The translations under genes were made by a program, and so were the position numbers. Shown here one piece after another: positions 34,763 to 43,280 of a DNA stretch of 64,000 nt; the stretch's first letter is position 1, and each line of letters starts with the position of its first letter. The notes under the pieces were generated by a model, which was given only the letters and a program-made list of their open reading frames with translations, had not been told where the DNA came from and did not search any database. Source of the stretch: Rhodopseudomonas palustris. Lineage in GTDB: Bacteria > Pseudomonadota > Alphaproteobacteria > Rhizobiales > Xanthobacteraceae. Where the stretch lies: assembly GCF_034479375.1 (NCBI RefSeq), contig NZ_CP140155.1, positions 4,750,501 to 4,814,500 on the forward strand, read 5' to 3'.

Positions 34763-35338
34763 CTAGACGAAGCTCGCGTTTTCGTCGGCGATCCGCGTCG
34801 CCTCGCGCATCACCGCCGCGACCGCGATCAGCACGCCGCCGACGATCACCGAGATGTAGTCGTTGCTGGAGAAGGTCAGCACCAGCAGCCGCTGCCCCGG
34901 CGGGTTGCCGAGCGACAGCACGAGCGCCAGGACGGTCGCGGTCAGCGGACCGAGCGCCCCCTGCGCCGCCACCGCGATGCCGAAGCGCTGCAGATGCGTG
35001 GCCGTCGCCGCCGTGAAGACGCGCCCGCGCGCGAAATCGCCGAACAACGCGCGCACGTTCAACAATCCCCACACCAGCACGGCGACCGGCACCGCGATGA
35101 TGATCGCCGCCAGCGCCTGATTGCCGGCGTCGAGCGGCAACCGCGTGCCGATGTCGCCGAGTTTCGTCAGCAGCAGATTTCGCGTCCAGCTCTGGAAGAC
35201 GAAGGCGGCGCCGAGCAGGCCGACGATCAGCACGATGCCGCCCGTCGTCACCCATTCCATTGCGCGTGACAGCCGCACCAGCCGGGCCGCGGCTGAGCCG
35301 TCCGGCTCCGTTGAGGCCATCGAGGAAGAGGCTTGCAT
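34763..35338 (-). CDS. DUF2975 membrane protein
   Basis: The 191-residue protein has four hydrophobic helices (about 30-52, 78-100, 122-148, 158-178) in the DUF2975 arrangement, with LFGDFARGRVFTAATATHLQRFG between helices two and three and a C-terminal AVMREATRIADENASFV. It partners the XRE regulator downstream. The function of this family is unknown. The A+T-rich upstream gap has two direct GATAATTT copies (about 35365-35395), possible regulator sites. Confidence 0.85.
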   Translation of the reverse strand: MQASSSMASTEPDGSAAARLVRLSRAMEWVTTGGIVLIVGLLGAAFVFQSWTRNLLLTKLGDIGTRLPLDAGNQALAAIIIAVPVAVLVWGLLNVRALFGDFARGRVFTAATATHLQRFGIAVAAQGALGPLTATVLALVLSLGNPPGQRLLVLTFSSNDYISVIVGGVLIAVAAVMREATRIADENASFV

Positions 35339-35412
35339 TACGAAACTCCATCATCTATTTCGAGATGAAATTATCGTAAAACAATAAATTATCATCGTCA
35401 AGATAGGGTCCC
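35339..35412. promoter_or_regulatory. A+T-rich divergent promoter region, DUF2975/XRE and lipoprotein
   Basis: On the minus strand GATAATTT occurs twice, about 19 bases apart, in a strongly A+T-rich segment. This is a reasonable place for the XRE protein to bind. Confidence 0.4.
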
Positions 35413-35415
35413 GTG

Positions 35416-36003
35416 ATGTGCTTCCCAGCTTTCTTCAGACCGTTCGCCGCAGTCGCCGCGATCCTGACGGTCGCCGCGCTGACGGCCTGCAGCTCCGTTC
35501 CGTTGACGTCGATGGTCAAGCTCGCGCGCACCGATCTCGCCGCGACCGATCCGGCTGCGCTGCGCATTGCCGTGCGGCTGCCGCAGGGCCTGCGGCCGCG
35601 CCGCGTGACGCTGCGGATCACCTTGGCGGTGGGCGCCGAGAAGCGGGAGCAGACCTTCGTGCTGGCCGATCTCGACGATCCCGCCGAATTGCTGTCGCTC
35701 GCCGGCGAGGTGACGAGGGACACCACGATCTACGCCTTCCGGATCGCGCCGGCGGACGTGCCGCGCGTGCTGGCGCTGCGGGACGAGATGGCCGCGCACA
35801 AGGCGAAGGGTGAACGCGGCTCGCTGACGCTCGGCGTTGGCGCTGACGCGTGCCGCATCGGCGCGCTGCCTGCCAAGGCGCTGATCACCACCTATCTGAA
35901 GACCGAACGCGCCGGCGATTTCTTCCCGCTGACGCGCGACGTCGATCTGCGCAAGGATGTGCCGAAGGAGGCCGCCCCCGAACGCATTCCGCTGTGCGGC
36001 TGA
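35416..36003 (+). CDS. Putative lipoprotein, unknown function
   Basis: This 195-residue product has a lipoprotein signal (FAAVAAILTVAALTAC, lipobox LTAC with Cys near residue 25). The rest is a compact beta-rich domain (IAVRLPQGLRPRRVTLRITLAVGAEKREQTFVL) without a family I can name. GTG at 35413 is an alternative start. It is expected to be anchored in the outer or inner membrane facing the periplasm. Confidence 0.72.
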   Translation: MCFPAFFRPFAAVAAILTVAALTACSSVPLTSMVKLARTDLAATDPAALRIAVRLPQGLRPRRVTLRITLAVGAEKREQTFVLADLDDPAELLSLAGEVTRDTTIYAFRIAPADVPRVLALRDEMAAHKAKGERGSLTLGVGADACRIGALPAKALITTYLKTERAGDFFPLTRDVDLRKDVPKEAAPERIPLCG

Positions 36004-36017
36004 AGCGCTGCGGCCTA

Positions 36018-36042
36018 ACCTCTCCCCGCACGCGGGGAGAAG
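36018..36042. repeat. Short fragment of a family C-type repeat
   Basis: CCTCTCCCCGCACGCGGGGA is a hairpin matching one arm of the larger repeats at 30515 and 51452-51478. Confidence 0.5.
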
Positions 36043-36105
36043 GAGCAGGCAGTGCCCTGGGGCAGCTCTTTCTTCGGAGCTAGTGGGCAGTTCGCCGACT
36101 CCGGC

Positions 36106-36708
36106 TCAACTCTTCGGGCAGGTCGGCGGGGTGTCGTCCGACCATTCCGGCGCCGACAATTGCAGGTCGTCGAGCCCGAGCAGGCCGATCGCGCGCAGCG
36201 CGATGTGGTCGATCATTTCCGCCAATGAGCGTGGCCGCTGATAGAACGCCGGCGAGATCGGCGCGACGATGCCGCCGATCTCGGTGACCTGCGCCATGGC
36301 GCGGATATGGCCGAGATGCAGCGGCGTCTCGCGCAGCATCAGCACCAGCCGGCGGCGCTCCTTGAGCTGCACGTCGGCGGCGCGCACCAGCAGATTGTCG
36401 AGATTGCCGGTGGCGATCGCCGACAGCGTGCGGATCGAGCACGGCGCCACGATCATGCCGCTGGTGCGGAACGAGCCGGACGCGATGCTGGCGCCGACAT
36501 CGTTGAAATCGTGATGGCGGTCGACGATCTCGAGGATGTGCGCCAGCGCCTTGTCGCCGACCTCGTAGGCGATGGTGCGCTCGGCCGCGGCGGAGACGAC
36601 GAGGTGCAGTTCGCAGTCGGTGGTGGCGAGCAGTTCGACGATGCGCAGGCCGACCGCGGCTCCCGAGGCGCCGCTGATGCCGACCACGATGCGATGCGGC
36701 GTGTTCAT
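36106..36708 (-). CDS. ubiX: UbiX flavin prenyltransferase
   Basis: The 200-residue flavoprotein starts RIVVGISGASGAAVGLRIVELLA (flavin and phosphate binding) with SGSFRTSGMIVAPCSIRTLSAIATG and ERRRLVLMLRETPLHLGHIRAMAQVTEIGGIVAPISPAFY. UbiX prenylates FMN to make the cofactor that activates UbiD. Its ATG overlaps the ubiD stop by four bases, so the enzyme and its cofactor maker are coupled. The frame continues upstream to 36981 only as an antisense reading of ubiD. Confidence 0.95.
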   Translation of the reverse strand: MNTPHRIVVGISGASGAAVGLRIVELLATTDCELHLVVSAAAERTIAYEVGDKALAHILEIVDRHHDFNDVGASIASGSFRTSGMIVAPCSIRTLSAIATGNLDNLLVRAADVQLKERRRLVLMLRETPLHLGHIRAMAQVTEIGGIVAPISPAFYQRPRSLAEMIDHIALRAIGLLGLDDLQLSAPEWSDDTPPTCPKS

Positions 36709-38243
36709 CGCAGCAGCCTGCGTTGCGCCAAGGCCGGCGTCGGCGCCGGGGCGAGCCCGAGGCTCGACCACATCGCGTCGACCCGCGCGATCACGTCTTT
36801 GTCCATCTCCAGCACCTTGCCCCATTCGCGCTCGGTCTCGGTGCCGATCTTGTTGGTGGCGTCGATTCCCAGCTTGCCGCCGAGCCCGGATTTCGGCGAG
36901 GCGAAATCCAGATAGTCGATCGGCGTGTCGCTGATCGACATCATGTCGCGCGAAGTGTCGGCGCGGGTCGACACCGCCCACATCACGTCGGCCCAGTCGC
37001 GCACGTCGACGTCATCGTCGACGATGATCAAGAGCTTGGTGTAGCTGAACTGCGGCAGCATCGACCACAGCCCCATCATCAGCCGCCGCGCCTGGCCGGG
37101 ATAGCGCTTCTTGATCGAGGCGACCGCGATCCGGTACGAGCACGCTTCCGGCGGCAGCCACAGATCGACGATCTCCGGAAACTGCCGCCGCGCCACCGGC
37201 AGGAACACGTCGTTGAACGCCTCGCCGAGCCGCGACGGCTCGTCCGGCGGCCGCCCCGTATAGGTCGACAGATAGATCGGATTGCGCCGCATCGTGATCG
37301 CGGTGATCCGCATCACCGGGAATTCCTCGACCGCGTTGTAATAGCCGGTGTGGTCGCCATAGGGCCCTTCCGGTGCGGTCTCGGTCGGCGACACGAAGCC
37401 TTCCAGCACGATCTCGGCGTCGGCCGGCACGTTCAGCGGAATCCCGACGCAGGGCGTCATGCTGGGGCGGTCGCCGCGCAGCAGCCCGGAGAATTTGATC
37501 TCCGAAATGTTCTCCGGCAGCGGCAGCACCGCCGACAGGATCATCGCCGGATCGGCGCCGATCACGATCGCGACCGGCATCTCGCGCCCCTCGGCCTTCC
37601 ATTGGTGATGATGCTTGGCGCCGCCGCGATGCGCCAGCCAGCGCATGATGACGCGATCCCTGCCCAGCACCTGGATGCGGTAGACGCCGACATTGTCGGT
37701 GCCGGGCGCGCCCGGCGGCGGTCTGGTGAACACCAGCGGCCAAGTGATCAGCGGCGCCGGCTCGCCCGGCCACGGGATCTGAACGGGCAGCCTTCCGAGA
37801 TCGACCGCGTCGCCGGTCAGCACCACGTCCTGCGCCGGCGCGGACTTGGCGGTCTTCGGCCGCATCGACAGCGCCGCGCGGGCCATCGGCAATTTGCTCA
37901 GCGCATCGGTCAGGCTCTGCGGCGGCGCCGGCTCGCGCATTTCGGCGAGCGCCTCGCCGAGCGCCGACAGATTCTGCGGTTCGATGCCGAGCCCCCACGC
38001 CACCCGCTCGACGGTGCCGAACAAATTGACCAGGATCGGCATCTCCGACGGCGTGCCGTCCGCCTTGACCGGATGTTCGATCAGCAGCGCCGGCCCGCCG
38101 GCGTGCAGCACGCGGCGATGGATTTCGGTCAGCTCGTGGACCACCGAGACCGGCTTGCGGATCCGGTGCAACTGCCCGCGGGATTCCAGATAGGCGGCGA
38201 AAGCGCGGAGGTCCGGGAAGGGCGGTTTGACGCGGCTCAGCAT
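36705..38243 (-). CDS. ubiD: UbiD family decarboxylase (4-hydroxy-3-polyprenylbenzoate decarboxylase)
   Basis: The 512-residue prenylated-FMN-dependent decarboxylase has conserved YRIQVLGRDRVIMRWLAHRGGAKHH, EIKFSGLLRG, and TAPEGPYGDHTGYYN with the catalytic Glu/Arg region, and KLLIIVDDDVDVRDW. Length and start agree with the ubiquinone enzyme. It catalyses the decarboxylation step of ubiquinone ring synthesis. Divergent from ubiTUV with a FixK-type box between; ubiX follows with overlap. Related UbiD enzymes decarboxylate other aromatics, but the neighbours favour ubiquinone. Confidence 0.92.
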   Translation of the reverse strand: MLSRVKPPFPDLRAFAAYLESRGQLHRIRKPVSVVHELTEIHRRVLHAGGPALLIEHPVKADGTPSEMPILVNLFGTVERVAWGLGIEPQNLSALGEALAEMREPAPPQSLTDALSKLPMARAALSMRPKTAKSAPAQDVVLTGDAVDLGRLPVQIPWPGEPAPLITWPLVFTRPPPGAPGTDNVGVYRIQVLGRDRVIMRWLAHRGGAKHHHQWKAEGREMPVAIVIGADPAMILSAVLPLPENISEIKFSGLLRGDRPSMTPCVGIPLNVPADAEIVLEGFVSPTETAPEGPYGDHTGYYNAVEEFPVMRITAITMRRNPIYLSTYTGRPPDEPSRLGEAFNDVFLPVARRQFPEIVDLWLPPEACSYRIAVASIKKRYPGQARRLMMGLWSMLPQFSYTKLLIIVDDDVDVRDWADVMWAVSTRADTSRDMMSISDTPIDYLDFASPKSGLGGKLGIDATNKIGTETEREWGKVLEMDKDVIARVDAMWSSLGLAPAPTPALAQRRLLR

Positions 38244-38293
38244 GGTGTCTCCGTGCGGACGGTTCTGGTCAGCACTTGGGACGGGGTCTGTCT

Positions 38294-38307
38294 TTGATCA
38301 GGCGCAA
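38294..38307. promoter_or_regulatory. FixK/AadR-type box between ubiDX and ubiTUV
   Basis: TTGATCAGGCGCAA fits TTG(A/C)-N6-(T/G)CAA. For ubiT a -41.5 position would place the start at about 38342, 17 bases before the ATG at 38359. For ubiD the mirror position is about 38259, 16 bases before its ATG. It could drive both divergent operons under low oxygen. Confidence 0.65.
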
Positions 38308-38358
38308 AGAAGTACCGCCGGGACCGGGTTACCCGATTTGTTCACGATAAGGTGGCTC

Positions 38359-38901
38359 ATGTCGGTATCCAATTCGCCCGTCTCCAGGATGCCCGCGCCG
38401 CTTGCCCTCGCGACGCGGGTTCTGCCGCTGTTGCCCCTGCAGGTGTTGCTCGGCATTTGCCTGCGGGAGATCCGCAGTCGTCATCCCCGCATCTTCGATC
38501 GTCTCGGGTCGCACACCGGCAAGCGCTACGGCCTCGATCCCAGCGATCTGCCGATCGCCTTCGTGCTCGAGCCGCGGCGGATGAATCCGCGCGTCACGGT
38601 GGTGCGCACGCTGCCGTCGAACATCGACGCGCGCATCGCCGGGCCGTTGTCGGCGCTGATAGGCATGACCGACGGCTCCTATGACGGCGACGCGCTGTTC
38701 TTCTCGCGCGACATCGAGATCGATGGCGACATGGAGGCGGTGGTCGCGCTGCGCAATGCGATCGACGATTCGCGGGTCGATTTCCTCAAGGAGTCGGTGG
38801 CGTGGTTCGGCCCGCTGGCGACGCCGATCGAGCGGATTCTGCGGAGCATCGTCGGCGCGCAGCCGGCCTATCGCGAAGAAATGGGCGTCGGGGGAGGCTA
38901 G
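38359..38901 (+). CDS. ubiT: UbiT, SCP2-type lipid-binding protein for O2-independent ubiquinone synthesis
   Basis: This 180-residue SCP2-domain protein has PLLPLQVLLGICLREIRSRHPRIFDRLG, then a lipid-binding fold including FVLEPRRMNPRVTVVR, GPLSALIGMTDGSYDGDALFFSRDIEIDGDMEAVVALRNAIDD. This is the UbiT pattern; UbiT replaces UbiJ as lipid carrier in the anaerobic pathway. ATG at 38359 follows AAGGTGG. Three bases separate its stop from ubiU. Confidence 0.88.
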   Translation: MSVSNSPVSRMPAPLALATRVLPLLPLQVLLGICLREIRSRHPRIFDRLGSHTGKRYGLDPSDLPIAFVLEPRRMNPRVTVVRTLPSNIDARIAGPLSALIGMTDGSYDGDALFFSRDIEIDGDMEAVVALRNAIDDSRVDFLKESVAWFGPLATPIERILRSIVGAQPAYREEMGVGGG

Positions 38902-38904
38902 AGC

Positions 38905-39882
38905 ATGGAACTGATCTGTCCGGCGGGCACGCCCGCGGCGCTGCACGATGCCGTCGCGGTGGGGGCCGATGCGATCTATTGCGGCTTCAATGACGAAACC
39001 AATGCGCGCAATTTTCCCGGGCTGAATTTCAGCCGCGAGGAGATGCGCGAGTCGATCGCGCACGCGCATCGCTACGGCGTCAACGTGCTGGTCGCGATCA
39101 ACACCTTCGCCCGCGCCGGCAATGTCGAACTGTGGCAGCGCGCGGTCGACGACGCGGTCGAGGCCGAAGCCGATGCGTTGATCCTCGCCGATGTCGGCGT
39201 GATGGACTACTGCGCCAAAACCCATCCGCAGCAGCGCCTACACGTTTCGGTGCAGGCCGCGGCGGCCAACGCGGATTCGATCCGGTTCTACGTCGACAGC
39301 TTCAACGCCAAGCGCGTGGTGCTGCCGCGCGTGCTCAGCGTGCAGGAGATCGCGGCGATCACCCGCGAGGTCCAATGCGAGACCGAAGTGTTTATCTTCG
39401 GCGGGCTGTGCGTGATGGAGGAGGGCCGCTGTTCGCTGTCGTCCTACGCCACCGGCAAGTCGCCGAACATGGACGGCGTCTGCTCGCCGGCAGGCTCCAT
39501 CCAGTATCGCGAGGAGAACGGCGCGCTGGTGTCGCGGCTCGGCGATTTCACCATCAACAAATTCGCCAAGGGCGAGGCGGCGGCGTATCCCACGCTGTGC
39601 AAGGGCCGCTACCAGACCGACGAGGGCTGCGGCTATCTGTTCGAGGACCCGGCCTCGCTCGACGCCACCACCATGCTGCCGGAACTGCGCGCCGCCGGCG
39701 TCGCGGCGCTGAAGATCGAAGGCCGCCAGCGCGGCCGCGCCTATATCGAGCGCGTGGTGAAGACCTTCAAGGAGGTGCTGAGCGCGCTGGACGACGGCCG
39801 GCCGCTGCCGGTCGACGCGCTGCGCGGCCTCAGCGAAGGTCAGTCCAACACCACCGGCGCCTACAAGAAGACTTGGCGCTAA
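38905..39882 (+). CDS. ubiU: UbiU, U32 family hydroxylase subunit for O2-independent ubiquinone synthesis
   Basis: The 325-residue U32-family protein has four cysteines C169, C176, C193 and C232 at the spacing of the E. coli UbiU [4Fe-4S] ligands. It forms a heterodimer with UbiV that hydroxylates the ubiquinone ring without O2. Start ATG 38905 lies just after the ubiT stop. The final codons lie in a 14-base tandem repeat. Confidence 0.93.
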   Translation: MELICPAGTPAALHDAVAVGADAIYCGFNDETNARNFPGLNFSREEMRESIAHAHRYGVNVLVAINTFARAGNVELWQRAVDDAVEAEADALILADVGVMDYCAKTHPQQRLHVSVQAAAANADSIRFYVDSFNAKRVVLPRVLSVQEIAAITREVQCETEVFIFGGLCVMEEGRCSLSSYATGKSPNMDGVCSPAGSIQYREENGALVSRLGDFTINKFAKGEAAAYPTLCKGRYQTDEGCGYLFEDPASLDATTMLPELRAAGVAALKIEGRQRGRAYIERVVKTFKEVLSALDDGRPLPVDALRGLSEGQSNTTGAYKKTWR

Positions 39883-39909
39883 AGACTTGGCGCTAAAGAT
39901 CTGGCGCTG
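39868..39909 (+). repeat. 14-base tandem repeat x3 spanning the ubiU stop codon
   Basis: AAGACTTGGCGCTA occurs at 39868-39881 and 39882-39895, with a diverged copy at 39896-39909. The first copy encodes the last residues KTWR and begins the stop codon. Confidence 0.9.
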
Positions 39910-39978
39910 AGAGCGCCGACGACAACGACGATCGGCGCAGCGAGCGCAACGCCGCCAACTCACAGCGAGGCTATTCCC

Positions 39979-40899
39979 ATGCAACTCACGCTCGGACCGG
40001 TGCTGTACAACTGGAAGCCGGAGGCATGGCGCGACTTCTATTTCCGCGTCGCCGATGAAGCGCCGGTCGACGTCGTGATCGTCGGCGAGGTGGTGTGCTC
40101 GAAGCGCTCGCCGTTCCTCGAACCGCACATCCCGGCGGTGGTCGAACGGCTGTCGAATGCCGGCAAGACCGTGCTGATGGGCTCGCTGACGCTGATGTCG
40201 CTGCCGCGCGAGCGCAAGGCGATGCTCGAACTCGCCGGCGACGATCAACTCACCATGGAGGTCAACGACCTGACCTGCCTGGGCATGCTCGGCGGCAAGC
40301 CGCATGCGATCGGCCCGTTCGTCAACATCTACAACGAAGCCACCGCGAAGTATTTCGCGACGCGCGGCGCGACCAGAATTTGCCTGCCGCCGGAATTGCC
40401 GCTGTCGGCGATCCGCGCGATCGCGCAGTCGCTGCCCGAGGTGACGTTCGAGGTGTTCTCGTTCGGCCGCGTGCCGCTGGCGATCTCGGCGCGCTGCTAT
40501 CACGCCCGGCTCAACAAGCTGTCGAAGGACAATTGCCGATTCGTCTGCGACCAGGATCCCGACGGGCTTGCGGTGACCACGCTCGACGACGAGCCGTTCC
40601 TGGCGATGAACGGCGTGCAGACGCTGTCCTACACCTGCGCCAGCCTGCTCGGCGACATCGACAAACTACGCGACGCCGGCGCGGGCGCGATGCGGCTGTC
40701 GCCGCAGCAATGCGACATGGTCGCGGTGGCGCAATTGTTCCGCGACGCGATCGACGGCAAGGTGGCGGCGAGCGAAAGTGCGGCGAAGCTGTCGGCGATC
40801 TACCCGCTGAAACAGTCCAACGGCTTCCTGTTCTCCAAGCCGGGCGCCGCGTTCATCACCGATTCGGGCGACGTGCGGCGGATCGTGCCGGCGGCGTAG
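39979..40899 (+). CDS. ubiV: UbiV, U32 family partner of UbiU
   Basis: The 306-residue protein has cysteines C40, C173, C186 and C190. The C-X12-C-X3-C spacing at the end matches the E. coli UbiV cluster ligands. With UbiU it carries out oxygen-independent ring hydroxylation. It lies 96 bases after ubiU on the same strand. Confidence 0.93.
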   Translation: MQLTLGPVLYNWKPEAWRDFYFRVADEAPVDVVIVGEVVCSKRSPFLEPHIPAVVERLSNAGKTVLMGSLTLMSLPRERKAMLELAGDDQLTMEVNDLTCLGMLGGKPHAIGPFVNIYNEATAKYFATRGATRICLPPELPLSAIRAIAQSLPEVTFEVFSFGRVPLAISARCYHARLNKLSKDNCRFVCDQDPDGLAVTTLDDEPFLAMNGVQTLSYTCASLLGDIDKLRDAGAGAMRLSPQQCDMVAVAQLFRDAIDGKVAASESAAKLSAIYPLKQSNGFLFSKPGAAFITDSGDVRRIVPAA

Positions 40900-40924
40900 T
40901 AACCGTTCGCGGGCACGGACTAGA

Positions 40925-41081
40925 CGCTTCATCGATTGATTGAAGCAATCCGGCCTTTCCAGAGGCACTGAGTCCTCATCCTGAGGAGCCCGGCGAAGCC
41001 GGGCGTCTCGCAGGATGGGGCAACGCAGTGCCGGTGGCGCATGGTTCGAGACGGCGCTGCGCGCCTCCTCACCATGAGGAT
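40925..41081. repeat. Dispersed repeat, two-module mosaic (inverted copy of 61601-61756)
   Basis: It begins CGCTTCATCGATTGATTGAA and contains module B (CCTCATCCTGAGGAGCC...GCGTCTCG) and module A (CATGGTTCGAGACGGCG...CTCACCATGAGG). Read on the minus strand it closely follows 61601-61756, including the 20-base end. Confidence 0.85.
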
Positions 41082-41135
41082 GTACTGGTGGCTGCGCATC
41101 ATCAATCCTGATTCTACCTAAAGCAGAACGGCTCT

Positions 41136-41273
41136 AACCCTCTCCCCTCGTGGGAGAGGGTGGCTTCGCGTAGCGAAGCCGGGTGAGGGGGCCGCGGGCA
41201 CGACGCCTGCCTCACCCCTCATCCGACGCGGACTTTCGTCCGCGCCACCTTCTCCCACAAGGGGAGAAGGAAG
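41136..41273. repeat. Palindromic intergenic repeat, family C (second full copy)
   Basis: ACCCTCTCCCCTCGTGGGAG to CTTCTCCCACAAGGGGAGAA, with the same GGTGGCTTCGCGTAGCGAAG inner hairpin as 28377-28511. With the repeat at 40925 it fills the ubiV-suhB gap; no gene is seen in it. Confidence 0.85.
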
Positions 41274-41290
41274 GAGCGCCACGCTCTGCC

Positions 41291-42079
41291 TCAGCTCAGC
41301 GGCTTCAAAATCTTCGCCAGCGTGCCGTGGATGATCTCGTTGCCGGCGACGATGTCGCCGGTCTTCAGCGGGTCGCCGCCGTTGATGTCGCCGGCGGTGC
41401 CGCCGGCTTCGCGGACGAAGACGATGCCCGCGGCGATGTCCCAGGGCGACAGGTTGCGTTCCCAATAGCCGTCGAAACGGCCGGCCGCCACGAAGGCGAG
41501 GTCGAGCGAGGCGGTGCCCATCCGGCGCAGGCCGGCGACCTTCGGCTGTAGCGCCGCCATCTCGCGCTGGTTCTGCGCGAAGTCGCCGCGGCCGAGATGC
41601 GGCAGGCCGCAGGCGATGACGCAGTCGTGCAGTTCGCGGCGGCCGGCAACGCGCAGCCGGCGGTCGTTGACGAAGGCGCCCTTGCCGCGCTCGGCGATGT
41701 AGAGGTCCTCGGTCGCCGGATTGTAGATCAGCCCGGCAATCAGCGTGTCCTCGCGCTGCAGGCCGATCGAGATCGCGAAATGCGGGATGCCGTGCAGGAA
41801 GTTGGTGGTGCCGTCGAGCGGATCGACGATCCAGGTGTGGCTCTTGTCGGCGCCCTCGCGGATGCCGCCTTCCTCGCCGAGGAAGCCGTAGCCCGGCCGC
41901 GCCTTGGTGAGATCCTCGTACAGCATCTCCTCGGCGCGCTTGTCGGCGAGCGAGACGAAATTCGCCGGGCCCTTCAGCGAGACCTGGAGATTCTCGACTT
42001 CACCGAAATCGCGCTTGAGGCTGCGGCCGGCGCGGCGCGCGGCCTTGACCATGACGTTGATGAGGGCGGAATGGATCAT
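41291..42079 (-). CDS. suhB: Inositol-1-monophosphatase SuhB-like
   Basis: The 262-residue Mg-dependent phosphatase has GEEGG, WIVDPLDGTTNFLHGIPHFAISIGL and SPWDIAAGIVFVREAGGTAGD, the classic IMPase/SuhB form. It dephosphorylates inositol-1-phosphate and, in E. coli, also contacts the transcription machinery. Paralogue of the hisN-like gene at 4511. Length normal. Confidence 0.9.
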   Translation of the reverse strand: MIHSALINVMVKAARRAGRSLKRDFGEVENLQVSLKGPANFVSLADKRAEEMLYEDLTKARPGYGFLGEEGGIREGADKSHTWIVDPLDGTTNFLHGIPHFAISIGLQREDTLIAGLIYNPATEDLYIAERGKGAFVNDRRLRVAGRRELHDCVIACGLPHLGRGDFAQNQREMAALQPKVAGLRRMGTASLDLAFVAAGRFDGYWERNLSPWDIAAGIVFVREAGGTAGDINGGDPLKTGDIVAGNEIIHGTLAKILKPLS

Positions 42080-42179
42080 GGGCTGAGGACTCGCGGCGAC
42101 CTGCGACAGGTCTGGATGAAGTTCTTGGGGGGATTATTCCGAAGGGGTGCCCTGCGCAGGGGATGGCGTCAACCCCGGA

Positions 42180-43277
42180 TCATTTCCCGCCGACCCATTT
42201 CTTCGCGGCCTCCTGGGCCTTGGCGCGCTCCTCGGGGCTGAGCTGGGCCTGCGCCTCGTCGAGCATCAGGTCGCCCTTGCCGGCGGTCTTGGCGACCAGG
42301 TGCCATTTGATCGCCTCGACCGGGTCGCGCGGCGCGCCCTGGCCGCTGAACAGCACATGCGCCAGCCGGTTCTGCGCGATCGGGTTGTTGGCCCGCGCCG
42401 CCTTGCGCAGCAGCGCCACCGCGGCCGGTTCGTTCTTCACCGTGCCGGTGCCATTGTAGAGCGCGATCGCGTATTCGACCTCGGCGGGGACATTGCCGGC
42501 GACCGCCGCGGCCTGCAGCAGCCGCACCGATTGCTCGACGTTCTTCTCCACCCCGGTGCCCTCCTTGTAGAAGGTCGCCAGCGCGTATTGCGCCTCGGGA
42601 TTGCCGGCGTCGGCGGCCACCCGCAGCAGTTCGGCGGAGCGCTTGATGTCCTGCGGGAAGGTCTGGCCGTCGAGATACAGCAGCGCCAGATTATACGCCG
42701 CCCTCGGCTCGCCGAGCTTGGCCGAGGACGCCAGCCATTTGGCGGCTTCCTCGCGGTTCGCCGGCCCGCCGCCACGCCCCGCCATCCGCGCCATCGCCAG
42801 CGCGAACATCGCCTCGCGGTCGCCGAGATCGGCGGCGCGCCTGTACCATTGCACCGCTTTGTCGTAGTCGCGCCTGATCCCGAGCGCGTTGGCGTAGAGT
42901 TCGCCCAGCATCGTCATCGCCTTGGGATCGTTCAGCTCCTGGGCGCGCTTCAGGGCGAGATCGAAGGCGGTCTTGTAGAACCCGCGCTGATACGCGCCAT
43001 AGACCAGATCGACATTGGGGTCGTCGGGGTCGACCGCGTCGGCGCTCTCCGGCGCCGCACCCGGCTTCGCCGCGCCGGCCTTGTCGGCGGCCGGCTTTTT
43101 CGCGTGATCCTTGTCGGCCGGGGGGGCGGCGGGCTTCGGCCGCGGCTTCGGCTTTTCCGGCTCGAGCGGCTTCGGAAACGGATTCGGCGGCGACGGCGTC
43201 AGCGACAATTGCGCCGACGCGCCGGTGGCGAGCAGCAGCAGTGCCGCAGCGATCGAGATCGGGCGCAGCGCCTTCAT
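42180..43277 (-). CDS. Exported Sel1-repeat (TPR-like) protein
   Basis: This 365-residue protein has a signal peptide (SIAAALLLLATGASA), a Pro/Lys-rich linker (about 25-80) and about six Sel1-like repeats (for example AMTMLGELYANALGIRRDYDKAVQWYRRAADLG, AQYALATFYKEGTGVEKNVEQSVRLLQAAA). Periplasmic scaffold proteins of this kind act in envelope or signalling complexes; the partner is unknown. Three bases separate its start from the ThiE-like gene stop. Confidence 0.88.
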   Translation of the reverse strand: MKALRPISIAAALLLLATGASAQLSLTPSPPNPFPKPLEPEKPKPRPKPAAPPADKDHAKKPAADKAGAAKPGAAPESADAVDPDDPNVDLVYGAYQRGFYKTAFDLALKRAQELNDPKAMTMLGELYANALGIRRDYDKAVQWYRRAADLGDREAMFALAMARMAGRGGGPANREEAAKWLASSAKLGEPRAAYNLALLYLDGQTFPQDIKRSAELLRVAADAGNPEAQYALATFYKEGTGVEKNVEQSVRLLQAAAVAGNVPAEVEYAIALYNGTGTVKNEPAAVALLRKAARANNPIAQNRLAHVLFSGQGAPRDPVEAIKWHLVAKTAGKGDLMLDEAQAQLSPEERAKAQEAAKKWVGGK

Positions 43278-43280
43278 GGA

